From an uncultured Eubacteriales bacterium (GTDB lineage: Bacteria; Bacillota; Clostridia; Oscillospirales; Acutalibacteraceae), in NCBI GenBank assembly GCA_951801675.1, contig CATONX010000023.1:1-35231 (forward strand): DNA of 35,231 nucleotides. Reading direction: 5' to 3'. This document shows positions 6,555-14,185 of this stretch, piece by piece. A program made the position numbers and the translations under genes. Every line of letters begins with the position of its first letter. Within the stretch, counting starts at the first letter, position 1. Below the pieces are notes generated by a model. The model was not told the origin of the DNA and ran no database searches. It saw only the letters and a list, made by a program, of their open reading frames with translations.

Positions 6555-7331
6555 TCAGGTCTGGTAGATGCGAATCAGTTCCAATGGGGTAATTCCAATG
6601 TTGCGTTTGAAATCCTTAATCAAATGGGGCTGATCGTAGTAACCGGCGACGTTTACTAAATCGGCCGGCGTTGTTTCTGGTGAAGTAAGAATTTCCAGGC
6701 ACTTTTGGAAACGCACAACGCTCAACGCCATTTTAGGTCCAATGCCAAAGTGCTTGATAAAGAGCCGTTGGCATTGCCGGGGACTAAAATGAAGCAGACA
6801 ATACAGTTCTTTTGTGGTAAAGCATTCCTGATCGGAAAGAGTGTGAAACAACGTCGTAAACAAATCCGGCGTTTTTGTTTTTGTTTTTTCAAATAGGAAT
6901 CGTTTAAAATACATGTTCGCCTCATCGAAAGAAAGAGAGAAAAAATGGGCCTCATCAAAATCTCTAAAGACGTTTTCGATTGGAAGGAAGGTATCCATCG
7001 CCTCGGTTGCATCAAGTCCGGTCAATTGATAGAATGCGCCTGGTGCCAGCCGTGCACCGATAAAATGCGCTGGCAGTGTTATATCAAAGTGAAAGTCGGT
7101 GCGGCTCATGCCCGCAAACCCAACTTGCCGCTCTTCAAAGTTTGCAATTAAGTCGATGCAGCCGTCGGTGACGATGATATTTCGAACCGTCAAGTTACGG
7201 GATGTGACCGGCTGCATCGCCCAAAAGCAAAGGACAAAACCGCCGCATTCCACCGCAGACGTTTCCGTGTAGGTTATATTCTGAGCGAACGATCGATTTA
7301 ATTGATAAGGAATCTGTAAGGGGTAGTACAT
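6555..7331 (-). CDS. AraC-family transcriptional regulator
   Basis: A 258-residue protein. The N-terminal part (about 1-150) is a beta-rich sensing region of the type found in AraC proteins with DUF6597-like domains. Residues about 165-255 form the AraC double helix-turn-helix: LYCLLHFSPRQCQRLFIKHF is helix-turn-helix 1 and VNVAGYYDQPHLIKDFKRNI, with the hallmark G-Y-x-D-Q-x-H-L-x-x-x-F, is helix-turn-helix 2, ending GITPLELIRIYQ. The start at 7331 (MYYPLQIPY) follows CAGGTG; an upstream ATG at 7346 is possible. It lies downstream of the PL11 lyase on the same strand, separated by a strong terminator and its own promoter, and is a candidate regulator of that gene. Its base composition is more AT-rich than its neighbours. 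Confidence 0.88.
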   Translation of the reverse strand: MYYPLQIPYQLNRSFAQNITYTETSAVECGGFVLCFWAMQPVTSRNLTVRNIIVTDGCIDLIANFEERQVGFAGMSRTDFHFDITLPAHFIGARLAPGAFYQLTGLDATEAMDTFLPIENVFRDFDEAHFFSLSFDEANMYFKRFLFEKTKTKTPDLFTTLFHTLSDQECFTTKELYCLLHFSPRQCQRLFIKHFGIGPKMALSVVRFQKCLEILTSPETTPADLVNVAGYYDQPHLIKDFKRNIGITPLELIRIYQT

Positions 7332-7443
7332 GATCGTCACCTGCATGGGCCGCAAAGCGCTGAGTATTACGGCCGTCCGCACTGGCCTTTCTCAAAAATG
7401 GCGGAGCCTGAGACGTGAGGGCACGCCCCGGCCAACTGTCTCG

Positions 7444-7472
7444 ATTATATCATAGGTCATCGAGCCCGTCCA
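7444..7472 (-). promoter_or_regulatory. Promoter of the AraC-type regulator
   Basis: Minus strand TGGACG (7472-7467), 17-base spacer, TATAAT (7449-7444). The -10 is perfect and the -35 moderate (four of six). It leaves an untranslated leader of roughly 105 bases. Confidence 0.6.
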
Positions 7473-7518
7473 TTCGGGAATACCATCCAAGCCCGCACGA
7501 TCCTCAAAAGTCTGCCGT

Positions 7519-7559
7519 AAAAAAACGGCGCCCCGTACCATTTAAGGTACGGGGCGCCG
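7519..7559 (-). terminator. Terminator of the PL11 lyase gene
   Basis: Perfect 14-bp stem CGGCGCCCCGTACC (7526-7539) with its complement (7546-7559), 6-base loop, followed on the minus strand by seven T. It lies 27 bases past the lyase stop. Confidence 0.93.
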
Positions 7560-7585
7560 GGTGCTATCGAGAGAAAAGATTTTGC

Positions 7586-10500
7586 TTATCTGCCGAGGGT
7601 GAAGGTGATGGTCTTACCAGAATCCACCCACACACCGTCATTGCCCTGATACTTCAGGTCAAGGGTGCGCTTGCCGGCAGAACCGATGGACAGGGTCAGA
7701 GTCCAGGTACGGACACCGTCATTGTCCACGTAGGTGCGGCCGCCAGCCAGGCCGGTGCCGTTCTCGTTGAAGAACGCAACCTTCGCCACAGCCGTGCTGG
7801 TCTTCACCTCGAAGGTGATCGGGGTGTTGACCTTCATCGCGCCGGAAACCAGCTTCGCGGAGATAACCTTCGCGTTCTCGCCTTCGGTGGGAGCGGAAGA
7901 GTTGCTCACGGTGAAGGAGATGGTCGCGCCGGTGGAACCGAGCACGCCGTCATCACCAGCGGTGGTAACCATCATGGTGCGATCGCCGATGGAACCCAGA
8001 GCGAAGGTAATGGTGAAGGTCTTGGTGCCGTCGCCATTGTCAACGCCGTTGTAGGAGTTCTCAACCGCCAGAGCGTTGCCAGCTTCGTTGTTCAGGCCAA
8101 CTCTGGTCACGATGTCGGAAGTCTTAACGGTAACGGTAATGGTATCGTTCACGTTGTAGACAGCCTTATCGGCGGAAGCTTCCACGTTGTTGAGCGGGTT
8201 GGAGGGAACCGCGATGTCGGTTCTCTGCGCCGGCAGTTCAGCCTCGTCGCCGAGGTAGAAGCTGGCGAAACCAACCTGGTTGTAGGAGATGTTCTGGTTT
8301 GCAACACCGTTGCGGTACATCGGGTCATGCATCAGAGTGCGGATGCCGTATTCGGTGGGAGCCAGAGAGGTAACGATCGCGATCTGATTGGCGCTGTTCT
8401 TATAAAGGAGAACTTCTTCACGCCAGTCGCCCCAGAAGTCGGCCTTCAGGGTCGGGGTGCTCTTGGAACCAGTGGAGTTGAGGCCGGTCTGCAGGTAAGC
8501 GGTAGCAGCAAAGGTCTCGTCGTCAATGTCATTGATGTTGGCGCCGTTAGCAGCCATATGGGTCAGGCCGCTGCCGAACCAGATAGCGTTCTGGCCCTGG
8601 GCAATACCGCGGGCGGTATTGGTGGTAGCCAGGATTTCGCCGGTCACAGCGCTTCTGACGTTCTTGGTGGCAGAGGAATCGCCAGCCTGAGCGCCCGGGA
8701 ACTTGTTGGAGAAGTTACCGGCCACAGAACCTTCATCGTCGTTACCGGTGAAGGAACCGTAGAGGCAAGCATTTTCGGTGTAGACCTCGCCCTTTTCGTT
8801 GAGGCGCAGACCCTTTTCCGGATCAAAGACGTGCGGGCCGGGCAGCCAGCCGTACTGCTTACCAGTGTTCTTGTCGTCCCAGATGTACTCTTCGATACCG
8901 GTGAACTGCATGATCTTGTTGGTCTTGTCGACCGGCAGGAGAGCAGAACGGTCACCGTGGTTCAGAGGAGCCCATCTGTTGAGCGGGTTGTTGCGGGTAG
9001 AATCGCTGATGATCTCAAAGCCAGGAGCCATCAGTTCGCCGGCCATGGCCTCAACAGTCATGAACACGTCGCCGTTGATGACGTAGGGGAGGAGCAGGCC
9101 CTTCTCTTCGTCCAGCTTGAGCTTCATGGACTTCAGGACAAACTCGTCTTTGCCGTCGCCGTCCAGATCAGCAGCCTCAGCAAAGTGGTTGCCGCGGGTG
9201 TAGTAGAGTTCCGGATCGTCGCCGAGGACGCGGCAGGCCGCATCTTCAGAATCAAAGTAAGCCTTCTCAACCAGCTTGCCGTCCACAAGGTAGTAAGCGG
9301 CAGCGGTGGTTCTCTGATAGTAGCCGCGCTGCACGATGGCGTAGTAGTTCTCACCGTCGAGAGAACCGGTAGCGCCCGCATAGCGGTTGGCGCGGTTGCC
9401 CTGAGAGTCGCCCCAAACAGACTTCTTCCAGGGATTTCTCAGCCAGTATTCTTCCTTCTTCTGCATAACCTGGGTCTTGTAACTGTCCAGGGTATCGGTG
9501 CCGGGAGCCGGCTCGGTGATGTAGCAGAAGTTGCCGCGCTGGGTCATGGTGTCCAGGGCCCACTGCTCGCCGTCCACGCTGCCCGCGGTGTAGGGGAATC
9601 TGTAATCGATGGTATCCACGATGACGCCCTTGCCGGCATCTTCGTCATACTCGAACGCGGTGACGAATTCCTGGTTGTCCTTCATGGTGCCCATACGGCC
9701 AACATGGTAAGACTTGATCCAGGCTTTCTTAGAAGGATCGTTCGGGCCGTCATTGCCGCCGCCGGCCGTGGGGCTGCGGTAGCAGATGTCAAAGCTGTTG
9801 AGAACGCCCCAGTAAGTATCGAGGGCTTCGTCGTTGCCTTCCGCGAAATACTGCTTGAACGCGGTAGTGGTGGAAGCAAGGCCGTCCTCGCCGCCGACTA
9901 CAGTGTCAAGGGTTTCCGGATACACAACGGTCTGGGCCTCTTCGTCCCAGTTACCGATCTGGGTGCCCAGAGCGGTCTTCAGGATCAGTTCGCTCTTGCC
10001 GTCGCCATCGAAGTCCTGCACATACAGGTTGTTTTCGTGGTCGTTGGAGCAAGCTACGTTGTAGCCCATTTCCACGCGGAACAGCATGGTGCCGTCCATC
10101 TTGTAAACGTCAACGTATTCCACGCCAGTGTTGAGGCTCTTGGCGTTGTAAATCGGATCGGAATACATCGGGTCGGTGCTGCCAGAGCGCCACTTCATAA
10201 CGATTTCGTACTGGCCGTCGCCGTCGAAATCACCCAGGGACATATCCTGGGGAGAGTAGCTGCCGCTCATGGTGGTCATGATGGAACCATCTTCATTGTG
10301 CGCGTAGGGAAGGCTGGTACCCACGTCCAGTTCCTCCACGTACTTGATGAACTTGGCTTCCAGCTCGTAGTACAGCGCATCGCTGATGATGCCGTCGGTG
10401 CCGAGAACATTGGCCGGCTTCCAGCTTTCGCTGTTGTAATCGTTGAGCTGTGCAACCCAGGCATTCAGCTGATCAGCCGTAACCGGAGTCTTGGTGTCGT

Positions 10501-11164
10501 GGGGCTCACGGAACGCACGGAGGAGATCCATGTCCACACGGTACCAGCTCTCCTGATTCTCTTCCGAGATCGCCCAGGTTTTCGCATCGTTGCCGCCGAT
10601 TTTGCTGCCGGGGCCGACGATGTTTCCACGATACATGAAGTTCGCCAGAGGCATACGCTCGGGAGCGGGCTTCATCTGGATGTAGTGAACCGCAGCTTTA
10701 TCAGCCTGGCTGCCAGAACCGATGGAAGAAAGCATCGCGACGGTCAGGCCTTCCTTGCGGCCTTCCACGCCGTCGATCACCGGAGCTACTTCATACTCGG
10801 AATCGATCGAGCCGTCCTTATCGGTATAGTTGGTGGGAGTGGTGTTTTCCTTTACGACACCAGGATTGGTCTCGTAGTTGCTCTCGGGAGCAACATCACG
10901 GGGTTCGATGGTGGCGATCTTCGCGCCATCGCGGTAGACGTTCCAGGAAATGCCGTCCGGCTCGTTTCCGAGGAAACGCCAGCTCAGGAAAATGCCGTCG
11001 GAAGTCTCGGCCGCGACCAGACCGCGATCCAGGTACTCCACAGGGCGGAGTCCATTGTTCGCGTCGCCAGCTGCTGCCACGCTCGTTGCCATTACTGCCG
11101 ACGAGGCGATCATTGCGAACGTCAGCACCAATGAGCAAACGCGTTTTGCCATGCGTTTTTTCAT
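7586..11164 (-). CDS. Secreted rhamnogalacturonan lyase (PL11) with C-terminal Ig-like repeats
   Basis: A 1192-residue secreted enzyme of polysaccharide lyase family 11, which cleaves the rhamnogalacturonan I backbone of pectin by beta-elimination. Residues 1-32 form a signal peptide (basic start, hydrophobic core, A-x-A). The mature part begins RPVEYLDRGLVA, then WRFLGNEPDGISWNVYRDG, the typical PL11 opening. Calcium-loop repeats of the beta-propeller are visible: DFDGDGQYEI (about 310), DFDGDGKSEL (about 382), DLDGDGKDEF (about 664) and DFWGDWREEV (about 907). Bacillus YesW/YesX have about 610-620 residues, so this enzyme carries large insertions. Two tandem Ig-like repeats of about 95 residues (from about 990; shared pattern SIG-x-R/K-T...GNDGV/GDDGV) end the protein and may bind carbohydrate or cell wall. 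ATG 11164 follows AGGAGG by seven bases. Confidence 0.92.
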   Translation of the reverse strand: MKKRMAKRVCSLVLTFAMIASSAVMATSVAAAGDANNGLRPVEYLDRGLVAAETSDGIFLSWRFLGNEPDGISWNVYRDGAKIATIEPRDVAPESNYETNPGVVKENTTPTNYTDKDGSIDSEYEVAPVIDGVEGRKEGLTVAMLSSIGSGSQADKAAVHYIQMKPAPERMPLANFMYRGNIVGPGSKIGGNDAKTWAISEENQESWYRVDMDLLRAFREPHDTKTPVTADQLNAWVAQLNDYNSESWKPANVLGTDGIISDALYYELEAKFIKYVEELDVGTSLPYAHNEDGSIMTTMSGSYSPQDMSLGDFDGDGQYEIVMKWRSGSTDPMYSDPIYNAKSLNTGVEYVDVYKMDGTMLFRVEMGYNVACSNDHENNLYVQDFDGDGKSELILKTALGTQIGNWDEEAQTVVYPETLDTVVGGEDGLASTTTAFKQYFAEGNDEALDTYWGVLNSFDICYRSPTAGGGNDGPNDPSKKAWIKSYHVGRMGTMKDNQEFVTAFEYDEDAGKGVIVDTIDYRFPYTAGSVDGEQWALDTMTQRGNFCYITEPAPGTDTLDSYKTQVMQKKEEYWLRNPWKKSVWGDSQGNRANRYAGATGSLDGENYYAIVQRGYYQRTTAAAYYLVDGKLVEKAYFDSEDAACRVLGDDPELYYTRGNHFAEAADLDGDGKDEFVLKSMKLKLDEEKGLLLPYVINGDVFMTVEAMAGELMAPGFEIISDSTRNNPLNRWAPLNHGDRSALLPVDKTNKIMQFTGIEEYIWDDKNTGKQYGWLPGPHVFDPEKGLRLNEKGEVYTENACLYGSFTGNDDEGSVAGNFSNKFPGAQAGDSSATKNVRSAVTGEILATTNTARGIAQGQNAIWFGSGLTHMAANGANINDIDDETFAATAYLQTGLNSTGSKSTPTLKADFWGDWREEVLLYKNSANQIAIVTSLAPTEYGIRTLMHDPMYRNGVANQNISYNQVGFASFYLGDEAELPAQRTDIAVPSNPLNNVEASADKAVYNVNDTITVTVKTSDIVTRVGLNNEAGNALAVENSYNGVDNGDGTKTFTITFALGSIGDRTMMVTTAGDDGVLGSTGATISFTVSNSSAPTEGENAKVISAKLVSGAMKVNTPITFEVKTSTAVAKVAFFNENGTGLAGGRTYVDNDGVRTWTLTLSIGSAGKRTLDLKYQGNDGVWVDSGKTITFTLGR

Positions 11165-11219
11165 TCTTCTTCCTCCTACTGATTTTGTTTGGTTCCTCGG
11201 CCCAATCGTTCGTTTTTCA

Positions 11220-11255
11220 CCCCAAATATGGAGCAAAAAACCGAAGATATGGACC
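11220..11255 (-). repeat. Two 15-bp direct repeats spaced 21 bp upstream of the PL11 gene
   Basis: On the minus strand GGTCCATATCTTCGG (11255-11241) and GCTCCATATTTGGGG (11234-11220) share 11 of 15 bases, start to start 21 bp apart (two helical turns). They lie just downstream of the predicted transcription start. Same-face tandem sites are typical of AraC-family binding, and an AraC regulator is adjacent; operator function is inferred. Confidence 0.45.
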
Positions 11256-11272
11256 AATTAACCGACGACCCT

Positions 11273-11301
11273 ATTATAATCTTGTTATGCATGTAAGTCA
11301 A
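11273..11301 (-). promoter_or_regulatory. Promoter of the PL11 lyase gene
   Basis: Minus strand TTGACT (11301-11296), 17-base spacer, TATAAT (11278-11273): five of six and six of six matches. The start of transcription would be near 11266, leaving a leader of about 100 bases that contains the direct repeats. Confidence 0.85.
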
Positions 11302-11729
11302 GCGAAAATATATAATATTTTTGATATTAAACAGCACTTTTTGCACATTATTTTACTTATAACTGGAATGTCAAGGCGAAATCACGTCGGAAGGATGAAA
11401 ATTTACTTATATTTTGTATATGCTATCTATATTATTTGAGGTATTATTGTATAATTTTCCGGGTTGATTTTCCATTGTTTTCAATACATTTCTATATTTT
11501 TCCGATAAAATGAAATTTGGCTAATTATCATGTACATGGTTTCTTTTTTGTGTAATGCGGCAATATATACGGATGCCCTATACATTATATAATATATAGG
11601 GCATCCGGGGACTATGAAGTTTTTTACCAGAAGGAACACAAGTCGTGATATTCATTCTCGAAAGGGGCCTGTTCGCATGGCCAAGGGCGGGCTGTAAAAG
11701 GCGTTCTTCCTAGGCAGTACACCCAAGCA
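11302..11729. other. AT-rich gene-free region with a 13-bp palindrome
   Basis: About 430 strongly AT-rich bases with no supportable gene, in contrast to the GC-rich surroundings. It contains a perfect 13-bp inverted repeat, CGGATGCCCTATA (11570-11582) with its complement (11595-11607), around a 12-base AT loop. The hairpin could terminate the DUF2461/sigma transcript arriving on the minus strand, though no clean U-run follows. The rest may be lyase promoter-proximal regulatory DNA. Confidence 0.45.
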
Positions 11730-12410
11730 TTACCGTCTGGGCATCTGGAAATCCGCCAAAGCCCGATTGAGAAACCCGTTGAACTCTTTCATTTTTGCGA
11801 AGATGCGAACGGCAAAGCCCACAAAGTCCACATCCGTAACACGTTCATCGGTGACGGGGTATTCCAGATACCAGCTCTTGTTCTTGAGATGTGCCGCCTG
11901 CGGATGGCACGGGTCGTACCCCTGCGGTACCTTTTTCAGAGACGTCCCCTTTACGGTGAAGCATTCTGCAAAAGCGGGCGCCGTTATGATTCGTTCCCAA
12001 TCCTCGCCGTTGGATGTGATTGCATCCCGCACCATGGTGGTCGCGTCTTTGAATTGGTCCGTAAACAACCCGCCTCCCAGAAAGGACTGCCCGCCGGGTT
12101 TCACCATGATATAATACCCCACCGGGATGGGCAGTTTGCCTTTTGGCCCGATATGGGCACGAAAGGCTGGGTGATAGGGTGATTTGTCATGAGAAAACCG
12201 GGTATCCCGCATCAGCTTAAAAGTCAGCTCTTTCGGAGCGGCCGGAGAAATGCTCTCATCTATCCGGCAAAGCTCCTGCATCAGCTGCGATACCAATGCT
12301 TCGAACTCCTGGCTGGCCTCTGTATAGCGGGCTTTGTTTTCATGAAACCATTCCCGCTCATTGTGTTCGCTAAGATCCGACAGGTAGGTAAGCATAGAGT
12401 GCCTGCTCAT
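11730..12410 (-). CDS. DUF2461 family protein
   Basis: A 226-residue cytoplasmic protein of the DUF2461 (TIGR02453) family, whose biochemical function is unknown. Family features are an early YLSDLSEHNEREWFHENK segment, LTFKLMRDTRFSHDKSPYHP in the middle and GGGLFTDQFKDATTMVRDAI later. The start MSRHSML at 12410 follows AAGGAGG and overlaps the stop of the sigma-factor gene (ATGA), so the two are co-translated. The pairing suggests a role in the response the sigma factor controls, but this is not established. Confidence 0.85.
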   Translation of the reverse strand: MSRHSMLTYLSDLSEHNEREWFHENKARYTEASQEFEALVSQLMQELCRIDESISPAAPKELTFKLMRDTRFSHDKSPYHPAFRAHIGPKGKLPIPVGYYIMVKPGGQSFLGGGLFTDQFKDATTMVRDAITSNGEDWERIITAPAFAECFTVKGTSLKKVPQGYDPCHPQAAHLKNKSWYLEYPVTDERVTDVDFVGFAVRIFAKMKEFNGFLNRALADFQMPRR

Positions 12411-13261
12411 TTGGTTTCCTCCTTGCAGACCAGGGTGGAAAACGCCTCTCCGGCCATCATATTGCGGATCCAATCGGATATGTGCTTTGGTGAGCGATAA
12501 GCCGGAAAGCCCGCGAAAATCTGAGACAGGTCATCAAGCTCATCCATTGCCTCAATATAGCCAATAAGCTCCTCATAGCGGCATGGCTCCATGTTAGAAA
12601 AATCAAGACTGGCCGGATTGAGCCTGTGGGTGGCAACCGCATAGTTTATCCGCCGTTTGCAGGAGCACATTCCCGTGCCGCTGAGGCCGCAGTATTCGCG
12701 AAGGAAATCAGCCATCCTTGCACGGATACGGGACAGCCTTTTCCGGTAAGCCTCCGGGGTTGTCTCCAGGATCTGGGCTGCAATCCGGCTGTCCAAACGG
12801 AACATGGTCCCCAGGATATATACCGCGCGTTCCTCCGGAGAAAGGCACTGCAGCATAACATTGGAACACGAAAGCTTCAGTTCTCGTTCCAGCAGAGCCT
12901 TGTCCACGCCTCCGCTCAGATCCGCCACATCGCGTTCCCGGCCGCAGGCGATATCTTCTCCGTACATTTCAAAGCTGAGCGGATGCTGGGCGAACATCCC
13001 TTTTCGGTAGTCTTTGAGGTGGTTGACCGCAATGCAAAACACCCAGGTAGACAAGCTGCTTTCCTGTCGGAAAGAGGATAGATGGGTCATCACTTTAATT
13101 AGGATTTCCTGAGTAGCGTCCTCAGCATCTGCAACCATCCCCAGCATCCGAAGGGACAGGTTGAATACCAGGTCCTGTACACTGCCAAGCAGGGCTTCCA
13201 GTGCTTCTTTGTCTCCGCAAACGGCCTGTTCAATCCGTTGTCGTTCCAGTTGAGCGTTCAT
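12407..13261 (-). CDS. ECF-like sigma factor with cysteine-containing C-terminal extension
   Basis: A 284-residue sigma-70-family protein. Sigma region 2 spans about 25-90 (LVFNLSLRMLGMVADAEDAT, then QEILIKV and STWVFCIAVNHLKDYRK), and region 4 about 135-190 (LSPEERAVYILGTMFRLDSR, then AYRKRLSRIRARM). A 95-residue extension follows, opening with C191-GLSGTGM-C199-S-C201-KRRI, a cysteine trio that could bind zinc or sense redox state. ATG 13261 follows AAAGGAG. No anti-sigma gene is adjacent, so the extension may provide self-regulation, as in other ECF groups with C-terminal domains. It overlaps the DUF2461 gene by four bases. Confidence 0.85.
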   Translation of the reverse strand: MNAQLERQRIEQAVCGDKEALEALLGSVQDLVFNLSLRMLGMVADAEDATQEILIKVMTHLSSFRQESSLSTWVFCIAVNHLKDYRKGMFAQHPLSFEMYGEDIACGRERDVADLSGGVDKALLERELKLSCSNVMLQCLSPEERAVYILGTMFRLDSRIAAQILETTPEAYRKRLSRIRARMADFLREYCGLSGTGMCSCKRRINYAVATHRLNPASLDFSNMEPCRYEELIGYIEAMDELDDLSQIFAGFPAYRSPKHISDWIRNMMAGEAFSTLVCKEETK

Positions 13262-13509
13262 ATGTAATCTCCTTTCGCCGAGGCAATTGTTGGGCTTGTC
13301 CTTCCTGCCTCTTTTTATTAGACACGATAATTTCCGCCGTGTGACATCCTGAAGCGATATTTTCTCATAGAAGATACAAATAGAATACAGGAAACTTCTT
13401 CAAACAAAGCGATATGCAGGCGGATTGGCCTACCGGTACTGTCTTGTAGGGTCAATTCTGCCTTTAGCTGGATGTACTCACACAGATTTTCCTGCTTTTA
13501 AAGGCAGCG

Positions 13510-13560
13510 AAAAACAAAAAGCCCGCTTGAACACTGGATTTACCAGTATTTAAGCAGGCT
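13510..13560 (-). terminator. Intrinsic terminator closing the tRNA-adjacent repeat element
   Basis: An 18-bp stem with two mismatches (13520-13537 with 13543-13560, ends AGCC/GGCT, 5-base loop) is followed on the minus strand by TTTTTGTTTTT. No protein gene ends just upstream, so it must close an RNA from the 13561-13745 segment or tRNA read-through. Confidence 0.75.
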
Positions 13561-13745
13561 TCCCGATGTGAGAGGCATACAAAACAGATCGGCGGTGGGA
13601 GTTGAACTCTCTCGAACTCGCAAAAAGTTGGTAGCGACAGCGAACCGTCGTGAGGGCGTTTACAACCGAACAGGTGAGCCGAGCGTGACTTTTTGCGAAA
13701 AGGAGGAGCAAGGGAGCGGGCGGATGGCTTATTTTCTGTCGCAGA
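13561..13745 (-). ncRNA. Candidate structured RNA / repeat element next to tRNA-Arg
   Basis: A 185-base segment bounded by the tRNA terminator on one side and a strong terminator on the other, with no credible gene. It has a perfect 11-bp inverted repeat, TCGCAAAAAGT (13618-13628) and ACTTTTTGCGA (13688-13698), with 59 bases between that fold further (CGAC...GTCG). Minus-strand translation gives the artefactual-looking peptide LTTVRCRYQLFASSREFNSH; I recall similar peptides from clostridial genomes, suggesting a dispersed repeat rather than a gene. No promoter of its own was recognised. Whether it is an RNA gene, a tRNA-transcript trailer or a mobile repeat cannot be decided here. Confidence 0.35.
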
Positions 13746-13785
13746 CAAAAAATAAGCCGGAGCAAAGCGAACTTTGCTCCGGCTT
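13746..13785 (-). terminator. Terminator of the tRNA-Arg gene
   Basis: Perfect 14-bp stem AAGCCGGAGCAAAG (13754-13767) with its complement (13772-13785), CGAA tetraloop, then TTATTTTTTG on the minus strand. It begins at the last base of the encoded CCA. Confidence 0.93.
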
Positions 13786-13861
13786 GGTGCGCCCGGAGGG
13801 ACTCGAACCCCCGACCTTTTGGTTCGTAGCCAAACACTCTATCCAGCTGAGCTACGAGCGC
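13785..13861 (-). tRNA. tRNA-Arg (anticodon ACG)
   Basis: The minus strand folds as a standard tRNA: acceptor GCGCTCG with CGGGCGC, D arm AGCTCAGCTGGATAGAGT, anticodon stem TTTGG/CCAAA around CTACGAA (anticodon ACG), and T arm GGGGGTTCGAGTCCCTC. Discriminator A and CCA are encoded (13788-13785). ACG becomes ICG by TadA deamination and reads CGU, CGC and CGA. Confidence 0.97.
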
Positions 13862-13894
13862 ACATTTGTAAAAGCATCGTGAGGATGCTCGACT

Positions 13895-13923
13895 ATAATA
13901 CCACACCGGATGAGGCTTGTCAA
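13895..13923 (-). promoter_or_regulatory. Promoter of tRNA-Arg
   Basis: Minus strand TTGACA (13923-13918), exact 17-base spacer, TATTAT (13900-13895). Transcription would start about 25-30 bases before the mature tRNA. Confidence 0.9.
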
Positions 13924-14185
13924 GGATTTTTCGAGCCGATCTGCCAAATTTTATGAGTAAGCAACCGCCTTGCCGCAAAGGCCCCCACGGGAAAAAGAAA
14001 AATGCAATGGAGAAAATCAAACCGGCACGGAAACACGACCGTTCTTTCGGAGCAGCGCAAAACAGATGCCCGCAGTCGTTTCCTATTATAGAGCGGGACG
14101 CGGGAAAACATACCCTGTGCTTTAGCACGCCTGTTTTATACCGAGAAGGGCCGCCGGAATAACCCGGCGGCCCTTTCCAAAACCC
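13924..14185. other. Gap between tRNA-Arg promoter and ABC exporter, with a hairpin
   Basis: There is no supportable gene. A perfect 10-bp stem GGGCCGCCGG (14148-14157) with CCGGCGGCCC (14164-14173) lies 12 bases past the exporter stop and probably ends that operon, although on the minus strand it is followed only by TTCTC. A TATAAT-like box (minus strand, near 14090) has no good -35. Confidence 0.5.

Noticed and set aside
7415-11134. A 1239-codon open frame on the plus strand opposite the PL11 gene
   Set aside because: It lies wholly antisense to a gene with signal peptide, family motifs, promoter and terminator. Its translation is low-complexity (Val, Gly, His, Ala) as expected of a codon-bias shadow, and no ribosome site precedes it.
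13590-13620. tRNA-like 3' end (GGTGGGAGTTGAACTC) near tRNA-Arg
   Set aside because: The supposed T-stem does not pair and no acceptor, D or anticodon arm can be built, so it is not called a tRNA; it is treated as part of the repeat element.
13774-13956. Frames reading GGTRTPDLLVRSQTL or PEGLEPPTFWFVA
   Set aside because: These are translations of the tRNA-Arg gene, a common annotation artefact.
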